A DNA stretch of 10,558 bases from contig CAZQIO010000019.1 in assembly GCA_964593405.1 (NCBI GenBank), positions 1 through 10,558 on the forward strand, written 5' to 3'. The translations under genes and the position numbers were made by a program. Shown here in pieces: positions 1-6,577 of this stretch. Positions within the stretch are counted from its first letter, which is position 1, and every line of letters starts with the position of its first letter. Source of the DNA: CAZQIO01 sp964593405. GTDB lineage: Bacteria; Patescibacteriota; Minisyncoccia; Minisyncoccales; GBS-2. The notes beneath the pieces are model-generated. The model ran no database searches, had not been told where the DNA came from, and was given only the letters and a program-made list of their open reading frames with translations.

Positions 1-192
1 GTGCCCCCTTTTTAGCCACTTGAAATTGTAAAATTCAATTTTTTCTTTTTCCAATTTTTCTTTCAAATATTCACCTTCGCCAAAACTCACCAAAACATCA
101 ACCCCTTTTTCTTTTATTCCCTTTGCCAACCAAAAAACAAAGTTTGTTGCTCCACCAATTTTCCCGTGAGTGATACAAATTAATATCTTCAT
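1..192 (-). CDS. Glycosyltransferase, N-terminal fragment (GT4/GT-B-like), cut by window edge
   Basis: The first 64 codons of a gene that runs off the left edge. The start codon overlaps the stop of the GT-C gene in an ATGA (189-192), so it is translationally coupled as the fourth gene of the glycan operon. The translation opens with a buried beta strand and a glycine-rich turn (MKILICITHGKIGGATNF), followed by a helix ending LAKGIKEKGVDVLVSFGEG. This is the usual N-terminal half of GT-B glycosyltransferases of the GT4 type, where the GGA turn begins the acceptor-side Rossmann fold. The nucleotide-sugar-binding C-terminal domain is outside the window, so donor and acceptor cannot be stated. 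A UDP-GlcNAc 2-epimerase-like GT-B fold is a less likely alternative. Confidence 0.7.
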   Translation of the reverse strand, partial: MKILICITHGKIGGATNFVFWLAKGIKEKGVDVLVSFGEGEYLKEKLEKEKIEFYNFKWLKRGH

Positions 193-1703
193 TTTTTCAA
201 AAGACAAATTATCCCCCGACAATCAATAAGTTGATAATCGTTTTTTAAAAATTGCTCAATTTCATTTTTCAAAAATTCATTTCTCTCTGTTTTTTCTGTT
301 GTCGGCCTAAAGACAATTGCAAAAGGAATTTTGTTTTGACAATCTGGAGAAGAAAGAAGGGAAATTTTCAAATAAAAAGAAAAAATTGCATGATATCCTA
401 TACCGCTCGTTTCTCTACCAAGGCAAATTTTTTCTGGCTGAAACTTTGTTTTTATTTCCTCAAGAAAATCAATCGTTTCTCTGTCTACCACCAAATTTCG
501 ATCAAAAAAAGAAAGCGCCTTTAAATTAGAATAAAACAAAAAAATCAAAAGAATTAAAACTAAAACAAAAGATCTCGCCCTTGATTTCTTTTCTAAAACC
601 TTTTTTATTTCAGAAATAGCTTTGCCTGCAGATAAAGAAAAATAGGGGAGGAAATAAAAAACGCCATAGGGATGTAAAACCCATTGTTTAAAGACAAGAG
701 TTACAAGAAAAGGAAAGGCAAAAAACAAAAGCGAAAGAGAAATTTCTTTTTTTTCTAAAGATTCAAACAAGAAAACAAAAATTAAAAAGAAACCGACAAA
801 AACAACTGGCAGGGTGAAGTTAATTTTTAAGCAAAAGAAAATTCTATCAAGCCATAAAGAAAAAGGTTGGGCACTCGTTCTTACAAAAAATGCATTCTTT
901 AAGTCAGAGAATGCTTCTTTTCCGTTTAAAAGGTAAAAGTGAAACAAGGTTAAAGAAAAGGCTACTATCTCTATTAAAGGAATTAAAAACAAAAGATAAC
1001 GTCTTTTTGGAAAATGCTTATCAAAGAAAATGTAAATTAAAAAAAGCGCAGGTATGAAATAAAAATGCCAGCCAGAAAAACTTCCCAAAAAGAGAGAAGA
1101 AATTAAAAGAAAAATAAATTTTTCGTTTGGGTTAGTTTTGAATTTAAAGAGGAGATAAAGAGAGAGAAGGCTGAAAAATAAAACAAAAATTTCATGGTCT
1201 AGCATTTTTCCATAAAAAGTAGTTGCAGGTAGGGTAGCAAAAGTGAATGTAGAAAAGAAAGCCAAAGAAAGGTCTTTTGACCAAAGCAAAACTAAAAAGA
1301 AAAATAACAAAATTGAAAAGAAAGTAAAAATGATAGGAGAAAGACGAGTGATAAATTCGCTCATTCCAAAAAATTTAGACAAAAAGAAAGTTGGCAAAAG
1401 GAAAAGGTCTGGATGGTGGACATAAAAATTAATTTTTTCTTTCAAATTTTCCAACCAATAGCAAGCCATTCCAAGTTTTAATTTAAAAATCCCAAACCTT
1501 AACCAATTTTCAACAGCCAGTCCATATAAAGCATTGTTGTCTTCGTTAAATCTCAAAAAAGGATCAAAAACGTTTTTGAAAATCAAAAAAGAGTGACAAC
1601 TCAAAAGCAAAAGTAAAAGAAAGACGGTTAAAATTTTAATATAAGTTTCTTTTTCGAATTTGTATTTCAAAAGAGTAAAAATTGCCCTAATTCCACTGCC
1701 CAT
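189..1703 (-). CDS. Polytopic GT-C family glycosyltransferase (PMT/ArnT-like)
   Basis: A 504-residue, very hydrophobic protein with many membrane segments, starting with one at about residues 22-42. After the first segment comes an acidic loop (FNEDNNALYGLAVENWLRFG, 52-71), and then a HHPDLFLLPTFFLSKFFG segment (96-113) leading to a TRLSP turn. This acidic first loop followed by HPPL-x-FG-x-RL is characteristic of GT-C enzymes of the PMT_2 type, which move a sugar from a polyprenyl-phosphate carrier at the outer membrane face. Its upstream neighbour, a DPM1-like GT2, would make such a polyprenyl-phosphate sugar, so the two fit as donor maker and donor user. AAGGA lies about 12 nt before the ATG, inside the GT2 gene, with 37 nt of overlap. 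Residues 2-16 (GSGIRAIFTLLKYKF) look like the normal C-terminus of the GT2 rather than a GT-C N-terminus, so the two genes may be parts of a frameshifted reading frame. The substrate is unknown. Confidence 0.8.
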   Translation of the reverse strand: MGSGIRAIFTLLKYKFEKETYIKILTVFLLLLLLSCHSFLIFKNVFDPFLRFNEDNNALYGLAVENWLRFGIFKLKLGMACYWLENLKEKINFYVHHPDLFLLPTFFLSKFFGMSEFITRLSPIIFTFFSILLFFFLVLLWSKDLSLAFFSTFTFATLPATTFYGKMLDHEIFVLFFSLLSLYLLFKFKTNPNEKFIFLLISSLFLGSFSGWHFYFIPALFLIYIFFDKHFPKRRYLLFLIPLIEIVAFSLTLFHFYLLNGKEAFSDLKNAFFVRTSAQPFSLWLDRIFFCLKINFTLPVVFVGFFLIFVFLFESLEKKEISLSLLFFAFPFLVTLVFKQWVLHPYGVFYFLPYFSLSAGKAISEIKKVLEKKSRARSFVLVLILLIFLFYSNLKALSFFDRNLVVDRETIDFLEEIKTKFQPEKICLGRETSGIGYHAIFSFYLKISLLSSPDCQNKIPFAIVFRPTTEKTERNEFLKNEIEQFLKNDYQLIDCRGIICLLKK

Positions 1704-2341
1704 TTAATTTTTTTTCCTTCTTTTTTTGAGCGGGGATAGTAATTAATTGGAACTTCGTAAATTTTGATTTTTCTTTTGGCGATTTTTGCTGTAACTTCTG
1801 GGCAAAATTCAAAACCATCACTTTCTAAATTTAAACTTTTAATCAATTCAGTTTTAAACAGTTTGTAACCCGTGGCTTCATCTGTGATTTTTGTTTTGTA
1901 GAGGAGATTTGTCAAAAAAGAAATTATTCTCCCCCCGAGATAATAAATAAAACTTGATTTTTTGTTTTTTGGATTTAAAATTCGAGAGCCATAAACTACT
2001 TGAGCATTCTCTTTCATTGCGCATTCTAAAATTTTTCTGTAATCTTCGGGATCGTATTCCAAGTCAGCATCCTGAATTATTACATAATCTCCAGTAACCT
2101 TTTTTAAAGCAGTTTTAATGCAGGCTCCTTTTCCTTTATTTCTTTCGTGATAGATAATTTTGTAATTTTTTCCTTTTAGTTTTTTTAAAATTTCTCTCGT
2201 TCCATCAGTGGAATTGTCGTCGACAATGATTATTTCTTTTTCTACACACAAATCACTGAGGTTTGCTTTTTCTACCCTTTTTAATATTTCCAAAATTGTT
2301 TTTCTTTCGTTGTAAACCGGAATGATGATGGAAAGTTTCAT
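1667..2341 (-). CDS. Family 2 glycosyltransferase, DPM1/DPG synthase-like, with frameshifted C-terminus
   Basis: A soluble GT-A enzyme of 224 residues from the chosen ATG. Motifs in order are KLSIIIPVYNE at the N-terminus, IIVDDNSTDGT (about 38-48), the metal-binding DAD (91-93) in QDADLEYDPEDY, VYGSR (116-120), and EATGYKLF followed by a DGFEFCPEV segment. This is the pattern of polyprenyl-phosphate mannose/glucose synthases, which load a sugar from a nucleotide donor onto a lipid carrier at the inner membrane face. I chose ATG 2341 because it gives the canonical start and has GAG 8 nt upstream; a GTG at 2350 would add three residues and a GTGA overlap with the sugar transferase gene. The family normally ends KKIxWxDGxxAxxTLLKYRF. 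Here the frame reads EGKKIKWAVELGQFLLF and stops, while the expected ending is encoded one frame over, in the GT-C gene. Confidence 0.88.
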   Translation of the reverse strand: MKLSIIIPVYNERKTILEILKRVEKANLSDLCVEKEIIIVDDNSTDGTREILKKLKGKNYKIIYHERNKGKGACIKTALKKVTGDYVIIQDADLEYDPEDYRKILECAMKENAQVVYGSRILNPKNKKSSFIYYLGGRIISFLTNLLYKTKITDEATGYKLFKTELIKSLNLESDGFEFCPEVTAKIAKRKIKIYEVPINYYPRSKKEGKKIKWAVELGQFLLF

Positions 2342-2346
2342 AATTT

Positions 2347-3648
2347 TCACTCTTTTTTGAAAAACAACTGGAAAGTTTTAAGTAAAATTCTCAGATCCAA
2401 GAAAAAGTTTCTGTTTTTAATGTAATAGAGGTCGTATTGGAATTTTTCTAAAGAATCTTCGATTGATCTTGCATATCTAAATTTTATTTGGGCCCAGCCG
2501 GTAAAGCCAGGTTTTATTATATGGCGCAAATGATAATAGGGAATTTCTTTTTCCAATTTTTCGACAAACTCTGGCCTTTCCGGCCTTGGTCCAACCAAAG
2601 AAATGTCTCCTTTTAAAACGTTTATCATTTGGGGAATTTCGTCTAAATGAAACCTTCTCAAAAATTTTCCTACTTTTGTTACCCTTTTGTCTTCAATTTC
2701 TGCCCACTTTGGTCCCTCTTTTTCTGCTTCTTTGATCATTGAGCGAAACTTTATTAATTTGAAAATTTTTTTGTTTTTCCCGACTCTCTCTTGAAGATAA
2801 AAAACCGGGCCTCCATTTTCAATTTTTATTGCTAAGGCAATGAGGGGCCAAATGGGAGAAGTTAATATCAAAATCAAAAGAGAAAAAACTATATCAAAAA
2901 TTCTCTTTAATTTGTCATAAACTCTCTTTTGCCCTTCTTTTAAGTTTTCCAAAAACCAAATCTTTGAGATTTTTGAAACTGGAATTTTTTCTTCAATTTC
3001 TTCAAAAGCACTGGCCAAATCCAAAAAATTGACCCCAAGGGGCAAGCACTGATAAAGTGAATTTAAAAAATCTGGATTCCCTTCAAATTCAGGAGTAAAA
3101 ACAATGGTATCTATTTCTTTTGTTTGAATTTGTTCTTTTAATGGTTTTTGGGGATCGATAGTTAAAAGTTTGTAGCCCAAATTTGGGTTTTTCAAAATTT
3201 CTTTTTTGAGTTCCTCAACTTCTTTTCCGGTTCCCAAAATTGCTATTTTGTTTAAAAAATAACTTGAAAAAAGAGAATAAAAACTAAATCTCCAAAATAA
3301 AAACAAAATGCCAAAAACTGTTAAATTTAAAAGAAGGTTTGTTTTTGGGGCAATGCCAAAAACCGGCAAAAAGTAAAAAAAAGAAATACTCAAAAAAAGC
3401 ACAATAGAAAATGCTGAAAAAACTCTTAAAAGAAAAGAAATTTTTTTGGGAGAAAGATCGTAAAACCCAAAAATGTAAAAAATAAGAAGCCAAAAAAAAT
3501 AAAGGATTGAAAATGGCAAAAGATGCTTTGAAAAAATTTCTAAATTAAAATTTTTAAAATATCTAAGAAAAAGAGTTAAAAACAAAGATAAGTAAAGCAA
3601 TAAAAAGTCGACAAAAAAGAGCAGGATTTTTCTTGCCTTAATCCCCAT
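2347..3648 (-). CDS. Polyprenyl-phosphate sugar-1-phosphate transferase (WbaP/WcaJ-type)
   Basis: A 433-residue membrane enzyme that transfers a sugar-1-phosphate from a nucleotide sugar onto undecaprenyl phosphate, the priming step of a surface polysaccharide. The N-terminal third has four hydrophobic segments (about 9-31, 42-63, 72-96, 103-131). A Rossmann-like CoA_binding domain follows, opening at AILGTGKEVEELKKEI (136-151). The catalytic PglC-like domain starts at KRIFDIVFSLL (248-258) and carries NGGPVFYLQERVGKN (278-292), KFRSM (300-304), the catalytic Asp-Glu pair in HLDEIPQ (334-340), and SLVGPRPERPEF (350-361). The ending YDLYYIKNRNFFLDLRILLKT is also typical. Length and domain order are complete. 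It is first in the minus-strand operon, and its stop nearly abuts the GT2 start. The sugar cannot be told from sequence. Confidence 0.93.
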   Translation of the reverse strand: MGIKARKILLFFVDFLLLYLSLFLTLFLRYFKNFNLEIFSKHLLPFSILYFFWLLIFYIFGFYDLSPKKISFLLRVFSAFSIVLFLSISFFYFLPVFGIAPKTNLLLNLTVFGILFLFWRFSFYSLFSSYFLNKIAILGTGKEVEELKKEILKNPNLGYKLLTIDPQKPLKEQIQTKEIDTIVFTPEFEGNPDFLNSLYQCLPLGVNFLDLASAFEEIEEKIPVSKISKIWFLENLKEGQKRVYDKLKRIFDIVFSLLILILTSPIWPLIALAIKIENGGPVFYLQERVGKNKKIFKLIKFRSMIKEAEKEGPKWAEIEDKRVTKVGKFLRRFHLDEIPQMINVLKGDISLVGPRPERPEFVEKLEKEIPYYHLRHIIKPGFTGWAQIKFRYARSIEDSLEKFQYDLYYIKNRNFFLDLRILLKTFQLFFKKE

Positions 3649-3651
3649 TAC

Positions 3652-3680
3652 TTTAAACTAAATCAAAGGATTGCTAAAAT
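3652..3680 (+). promoter_or_regulatory. Candidate extended -10 promoter for the ligase gene, predicting a leaderless mRNA
   Basis: The 38-bp divergent gap contains TGC-TAAAAT (3672-3680), an extended -10. A weak -35, TTTAAA (3652-3657), sits 17 nt upstream. The expected transcription start falls at about 3687, which is the A of the ATG, so the mRNA would have no 5' leader. This agrees with the lack of a well-placed Shine-Dalgarno sequence (AAGGA at 3666-3670 is too far away). I see no convincing minus-strand promoter in the same gap, although the divergent operon needs one here or overlapping this one. Confidence 0.45.
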
Positions 3681-3686
3681 CAAGAA

Positions 3687-5696
3687 ATGGCAAAAGAACC
3701 CAAAAAAAGCCAAATAGGAAAATTTTTGATAGACCTCATTCTTGTAGCAACCTTTCTTTCTTTGCTCACTCCTTTAATTTTGAGTGCTGATTTTTTCTTT
3801 CCTTTTGTTGGGCCAAAAAGTTTGTATTTTATGGCATTGGCCGAAATAATTTTCTTTTCTTGGTTGATTTTGATTTTTATTGAGCCAAAATATCGGCCAA
3901 AGTTTAATTTAGTTTTATTCTCTTTGGTTGTTTACCTTTTTGTTTTAATTTTGGCCTCGATTTTCGGCGTAAACCCCTCTTATTCTTTTTGGTCAAAACA
4001 TGAAAGAATGACCGGAGTTTTAATGCATCTTCACCTTTTTGGTTTCTTTTTGGTTTTAAGTTCTGTTTTTGAAAAAGAGGATTTTGAAAAATTCTTTTTA
4101 GCCTCAGTTTTTGTTGCAATTTTGGCAGCCCTTTATGCTTTGGTTAATTTAAAAAATCCAACAATGAGGGGCGGAGGAACTATCGGAAATGAATCTTTTT
4201 TGGGAACCTACTTGCTCTTTAATTTGTTTTTTGCTCTTTATTTAATTTTTGAAACCAAAGATTTTTTGAAACGCTTTTCAATCTTTTCTTTTTTAATTTT
4301 GGCCTTTTCAATTTGTGCAATCGGTGTCAATTTTGAAGGATTAAGTTTTTCTCAAAAAATTTCGTTTTTCTTTTTCAAATCAGGAGCGAGGGCGGCAAAG
4401 ATTTCCTTTTTTGGCGGGTTGGTTTTGCTCTTTTTTCTTTGGCTAATTGCTTCAGAGAAAAAAATTTTTAAAATTTTTGGTTTTTTGTGTTTAATTTCTT
4501 CTTTGCTTTTAGCTGGATATTCTTTCTTTTCGTTTTTCAAACCAGAAAGTTTTGTTAAAAATTTGGTTGAAAAAGAAGTGGGAAGTTTTGGTGGGAGGTT
4601 TCCGGTATGGAGAGGAGCTTGGGAGGGTTTTAAAGAAAGGCCGATTTTGGGTTGGGGACCAGAAAACTTTGAGTTTTCATTTGTCAAGCATTTTGACCCT
4701 TGTCTTTTTTTACCAGAATGCGGTGGGGAAATTTGGTTTGACAGGGCCCACAACATAATCTTTGACACTTTAATTTCTAGTGGAATTTTGGGCCTGATAT
4801 CTTATCTTTTAATTTTTGGTGTTCTGTTTTTTGTTTTGTGGAAAAATTTTTTAAAAAAGAGAATTGATTTTTGGTTAGCCTCAATTTTCACTTCGCTTTT
4901 TGTTTCTTATTTTGTTCAAAACCTGACTGTGTTTGATATGATTTCTTCCTATTTAATGTTCTTTTTGTCTTTGTCGTTTGTTGCTTCTTTGGAGAAAGAA
5001 ATAAAATCTTATGAAAAACAAACCTCTCTACATCCTCTAATTTTGACTTTTGTTTCTCTGTCGTTTTTGATTTGTTTTACTTTTTTTGTCATTTTGCCAA
5101 CAATCAGCAGCAAGAGTGTAATTTTGGCAATTAAAGCTCCTCCTTTTTCAAAAAAGAGAATTCTTTTTGAAAAAAGAGCCCTTTCTCTTTCTCCATTGGG
5201 GAAAGTTCAAATTCGCCAATTTTTTGCAGAAAATTTCATTTCCGCTTTTTACTCTACTTCTACGCTTTCGTCCCAGGGAGCAATTGAAGAATTAGAATTT
5301 TTAATCGAAGAATTGAAAAAAAGCGTTAAAGAGAATCCATTAGATTTTAGATCTCTTTTGAGACTCGGACAGCACTTAAATATTTTGGCAAATTTTGATC
5401 AAAAGAGAATCTTTGAAGCGCAAGAAATTTTAGAAAAGGCAATTCAAGTTTCACCAAAAAATCAACAGGGATACTGGACTTTGGCCCAAAACCTTATTTC
5501 CCAAGGGAAATTTACTGAAGCCATAGATTTGGCGCAAAAGGCTTTAAATTTAGAACCTGAACTTGAAACTGCTCACTCTGTGTTAATTCAAATTTTAAAA
5601 TTATCGGGGGAAATTGATTTGGCCAAGAAAAAACTTGAAGAGGCAGTGAAAATTAATCCAAAATGGGAAGAAAGCCTCAGTAAAATTCTTCAATAG
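3687..5696 (+). CDS. O-antigen ligase/polymerase-like membrane protein with C-terminal TPR domain
   Basis: 669 residues in two parts. Residues about 15-475 are a polytopic membrane protein. They include GVNPSYSFWSKHERMTG (94-110), and a large extracytoplasmic loop with GGRFPVWRGAWEGFKERPILGWGPENF (302-328, arginines 304 and 309) and then the conserved His of RAHNIIFD (353-360). That Arg-rich loop plus RAHN is the signature of the Wzy_C/WaaL family (PF04932), which joins polyprenyl-linked glycans to each other or to an acceptor. Residues about 545-669 form TPR repeats with the LxPxxxxAxxxLxxxLxxxGxxxxA pattern (for example NLEPELETAHSVLIQ). Ligase plus TPR is a common architecture in Patescibacteria. 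It lies divergent to the sugar transferase operon, which fits a role in the same pathway. Whether it is ligase, polymerase or protein O-glycosylase cannot be decided. Confidence 0.88.
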   Translation: MAKEPKKSQIGKFLIDLILVATFLSLLTPLILSADFFFPFVGPKSLYFMALAEIIFFSWLILIFIEPKYRPKFNLVLFSLVVYLFVLILASIFGVNPSYSFWSKHERMTGVLMHLHLFGFFLVLSSVFEKEDFEKFFLASVFVAILAALYALVNLKNPTMRGGGTIGNESFLGTYLLFNLFFALYLIFETKDFLKRFSIFSFLILAFSICAIGVNFEGLSFSQKISFFFFKSGARAAKISFFGGLVLLFFLWLIASEKKIFKIFGFLCLISSLLLAGYSFFSFFKPESFVKNLVEKEVGSFGGRFPVWRGAWEGFKERPILGWGPENFEFSFVKHFDPCLFLPECGGEIWFDRAHNIIFDTLISSGILGLISYLLIFGVLFFVLWKNFLKKRIDFWLASIFTSLFVSYFVQNLTVFDMISSYLMFFLSLSFVASLEKEIKSYEKQTSLHPLILTFVSLSFLICFTFFVILPTISSKSVILAIKAPPFSKKRILFEKRALSLSPLGKVQIRQFFAENFISAFYSTSTLSSQGAIEELEFLIEELKKSVKENPLDFRSLLRLGQHLNILANFDQKRIFEAQEILEKAIQVSPKNQQGYWTLAQNLISQGKFTEAIDLAQKALNLEPELETAHSVLIQILKLSGEIDLAKKKLEEAVKINPKWEESLSKILQ

Positions 5697-5699
5697 GTA

Positions 5700-5730
5700 T
5701 TGACAAATTTTTTGATTTTGCTAATATAAT
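5700..5730 (+). promoter_or_regulatory. Sigma-70-type promoter with both hexamers consensus (spacer 19)
   Basis: TTGACA (5700-5705) and TATAAT (5725-5730) both match the bacterial consensus exactly. The spacer of 19 nt is longer than the ideal 17. It begins 4 nt after the stop of the ligase gene. The expected start of transcription is about 5737, at the first GGG of the GC-rich module below. Because a strong terminator follows within about 80 nt, the promoter appears to drive a short RNA rather than a protein gene. Confidence 0.7.
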
Positions 5731-5736
5731 AGTGTG

Positions 5737-5814
5737 GGTGCCGGCCCAATTAGGGCTAACCCAATGGCTAGGCTGACAACAGGCCTTACTCGAGCAAGGC
5801 CTGTTGTCATTTTT
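5737..5814 (+). ncRNA. Candidate small RNA of about 78 nt (module A-B)
   Basis: A GC-rich island with its own consensus promoter and a perfect terminator. The 5' half folds as two nested helices: GGGT (5736-5739) with ACCC (5759-5762), enclosing GCCC (5744-5747) with GGGC (5753-5756) around an AATTA loop. The unpaired tail AATGGCTAGG follows. The 3' half is the terminator hairpin. There is no open reading frame. The blocks 5733-5751 and 5757-5772 recur in reverse complement and in permuted order at 6574-6619 (see findings). It could instead be an attenuated leader of the PaaX-like gene. I do not recognise an Rfam family. Confidence 0.5.
5774..5814 (+). terminator. Strong rho-independent terminator
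   Basis: A perfect 14-bp stem (5774-5787 with 5796-5809, arm TGACAACAGGCCTT) has an 8-nt loop and is followed at once by TTTTT (5810-5814). It ends the small-RNA candidate, and would also stop any read-through from the ligase gene. Confidence 0.9.
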
Positions 5815-5836
5815 AGGAACATTTTTTATAGAAAAT

Positions 5837-5876
5837 TTATCAACTTATTATTGCCATGGCTTTAAAAACTTGATAA
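5837..5876 (+). repeat. 40-bp palindromic repeat, left copy
   Basis: The left arm TTATCAACTTATT (5837-5849) faces the right arm AAAAACTTGATAA (5864-5876). The outer 7 bp pair perfectly, and 11 of 13 arm positions can pair. The loop contains CATGGCTTT (5855-5863). The right copy at 6471-6510 has the same length, the same left arm and the same loop core, with 34 of 40 identities. A weak promoter-like pair TTGCCA (5851-5856) and TAACAT (5874-5879), 17 nt apart, lies in and just beyond the repeat and points at the PaaX-like gene. The repeat may therefore double as an autoregulatory operator. Confidence 0.8.
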
Positions 5877-5891
5877 CATAAGAGTAAGTCG

Positions 5892-6470
5892 ATGGGAATT
5901 AGAAAGTACAAATATTATTTTAAAAAGCCAAAATCAGAAATTGTAAAGGATGTTCTTTATTGGTTGCTCGTTTCTGGGGCAGTTTGTATTTCAGCGACCT
6001 CTCCTTATTTTTTGGTGAATTTAGTTAAAAATATAAAAAAGTTTAAAAAATACCCTCCTAGAAAACTTTCAAGTACTTTTTATCAACTAAAAAAACAAGG
6101 ATATGTTCGCATTGTTAAGCGGAAAAATCAATTTTATGTCCATTTAACTCCAGAAGGGAAAAAGAAAGCTGGTTGGTTCCAAATTAACGATTTAAAAATT
6201 AAAAAACCAAAAAAGTGGGATGGAAAATGGAGAATAGTAATTTTTGATATATCTCAGTTAAAAAAATTTTTGAGAGAACTTTTTAGAGGAAAATTGAAAG
6301 AATTGGGTTTTTATCCCTTGCAAAAAAGTGTTTGGGTTTGTCCTTACGATTGTCAAGCTGAAATTGAACTTTTGAGAGAATTTTTTGGATTGTCTGTAGA
6401 TGAAGTAAGGCTAGTGGTTGCTGAAAAAATCGAAAACGAAAAAGACCTCAAAAGAATATTCAAATTATAA
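5892..6470 (+). CDS. PaaX-like protein: winged helix plus Cas2-fold domain
   Basis: 192 residues. The N-terminal part has a hydrophobic helix (about 20-45) and a winged-helix-like segment, KLSSTFYQLKKQGYVRIVKR with wing QFYVHLTPEGKKKA (about 58-93). The C-terminal part (about 112-192) reads KWRIVIFDIS, then KLKELGFYPLQKSVWVCPYDC and EVRLVVAEKIENEKDL. This is the ferredoxin-like Cas2 fold, with the Asp of the first strand (D119) in the place of the Cas2 metal-binding Asp. PaaX-type repressors share this wHTH-Cas2 layout, and such proteins in Patescibacteria are often labelled Cas2 or PaaX. There is no CRISPR array, cas1 or phenylacetate gene in the window. The stop codon touches the right palindromic repeat, and the left one ends 15 nt before the start, so gene and repeats look like one unit. 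Whether it is a repressor, a nuclease or part of a mobile element is open. There is no clear Shine-Dalgarno sequence. Confidence 0.8.
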   Translation: MGIRKYKYYFKKPKSEIVKDVLYWLLVSGAVCISATSPYFLVNLVKNIKKFKKYPPRKLSSTFYQLKKQGYVRIVKRKNQFYVHLTPEGKKKAGWFQINDLKIKKPKKWDGKWRIVIFDISQLKKFLRELFRGKLKELGFYPLQKSVWVCPYDCQAEIELLREFFGLSVDEVRLVVAEKIENEKDLKRIFKL

Positions 6471-6510
6471 TTATCAACTTATTTCAGTCATGGCTTTAAT
6501 AAGTTGATAA
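6471..6510 (+). repeat. 40-bp palindromic repeat, right copy
   Basis: A perfect 13-bp inverted repeat: TTATCAACTTATT (6471-6483) with AATAAGTTGATAA (6498-6510). The 14-nt loop includes CATGGCTTT (6489-6497), as in the left copy. It begins at the base after the PaaX-like stop codon. No T-tract follows, so it is not an ordinary terminator. Confidence 0.85.
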
Positions 6511-6542
6511 AATTAAAAGAGGAGTTGGAAAGGTAAAAATGT

Positions 6543-6571
6543 TTGACATTGAGAGGATGTCTTTTTAAAAT
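6543..6571 (+). promoter_or_regulatory. Sigma-70-type promoter with 17-nt spacer
   Basis: TTGACA (6543-6548), a 17-nt spacer, then TAAAAT (6566-6571). The expected start is G6578, exactly the first base of the 10-bp closing stem of the next element. It could drive a short RNA only, or, by read-through, the hibernation factor gene. Confidence 0.7.
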
Positions 6572-6577
6572 GAAATT

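Noticed and set aside
1700..1735. Programmed -1 frameshift on the A8 run in the GT2 gene
   Set aside because: In the GT-C frame a TAA lies directly before the ATG at 1703, so a shift on the A-run would terminate. The indel has to lie after that point, near the GGG run.
5837..6510. CRISPR array with cas2
   Set aside because: Only two repeat copies exist and they are separated by a whole gene. There are no spacers of regular length and no cas1 or effector. The Cas2-like domain is fused to a winged helix, as in PaaX-type proteins.
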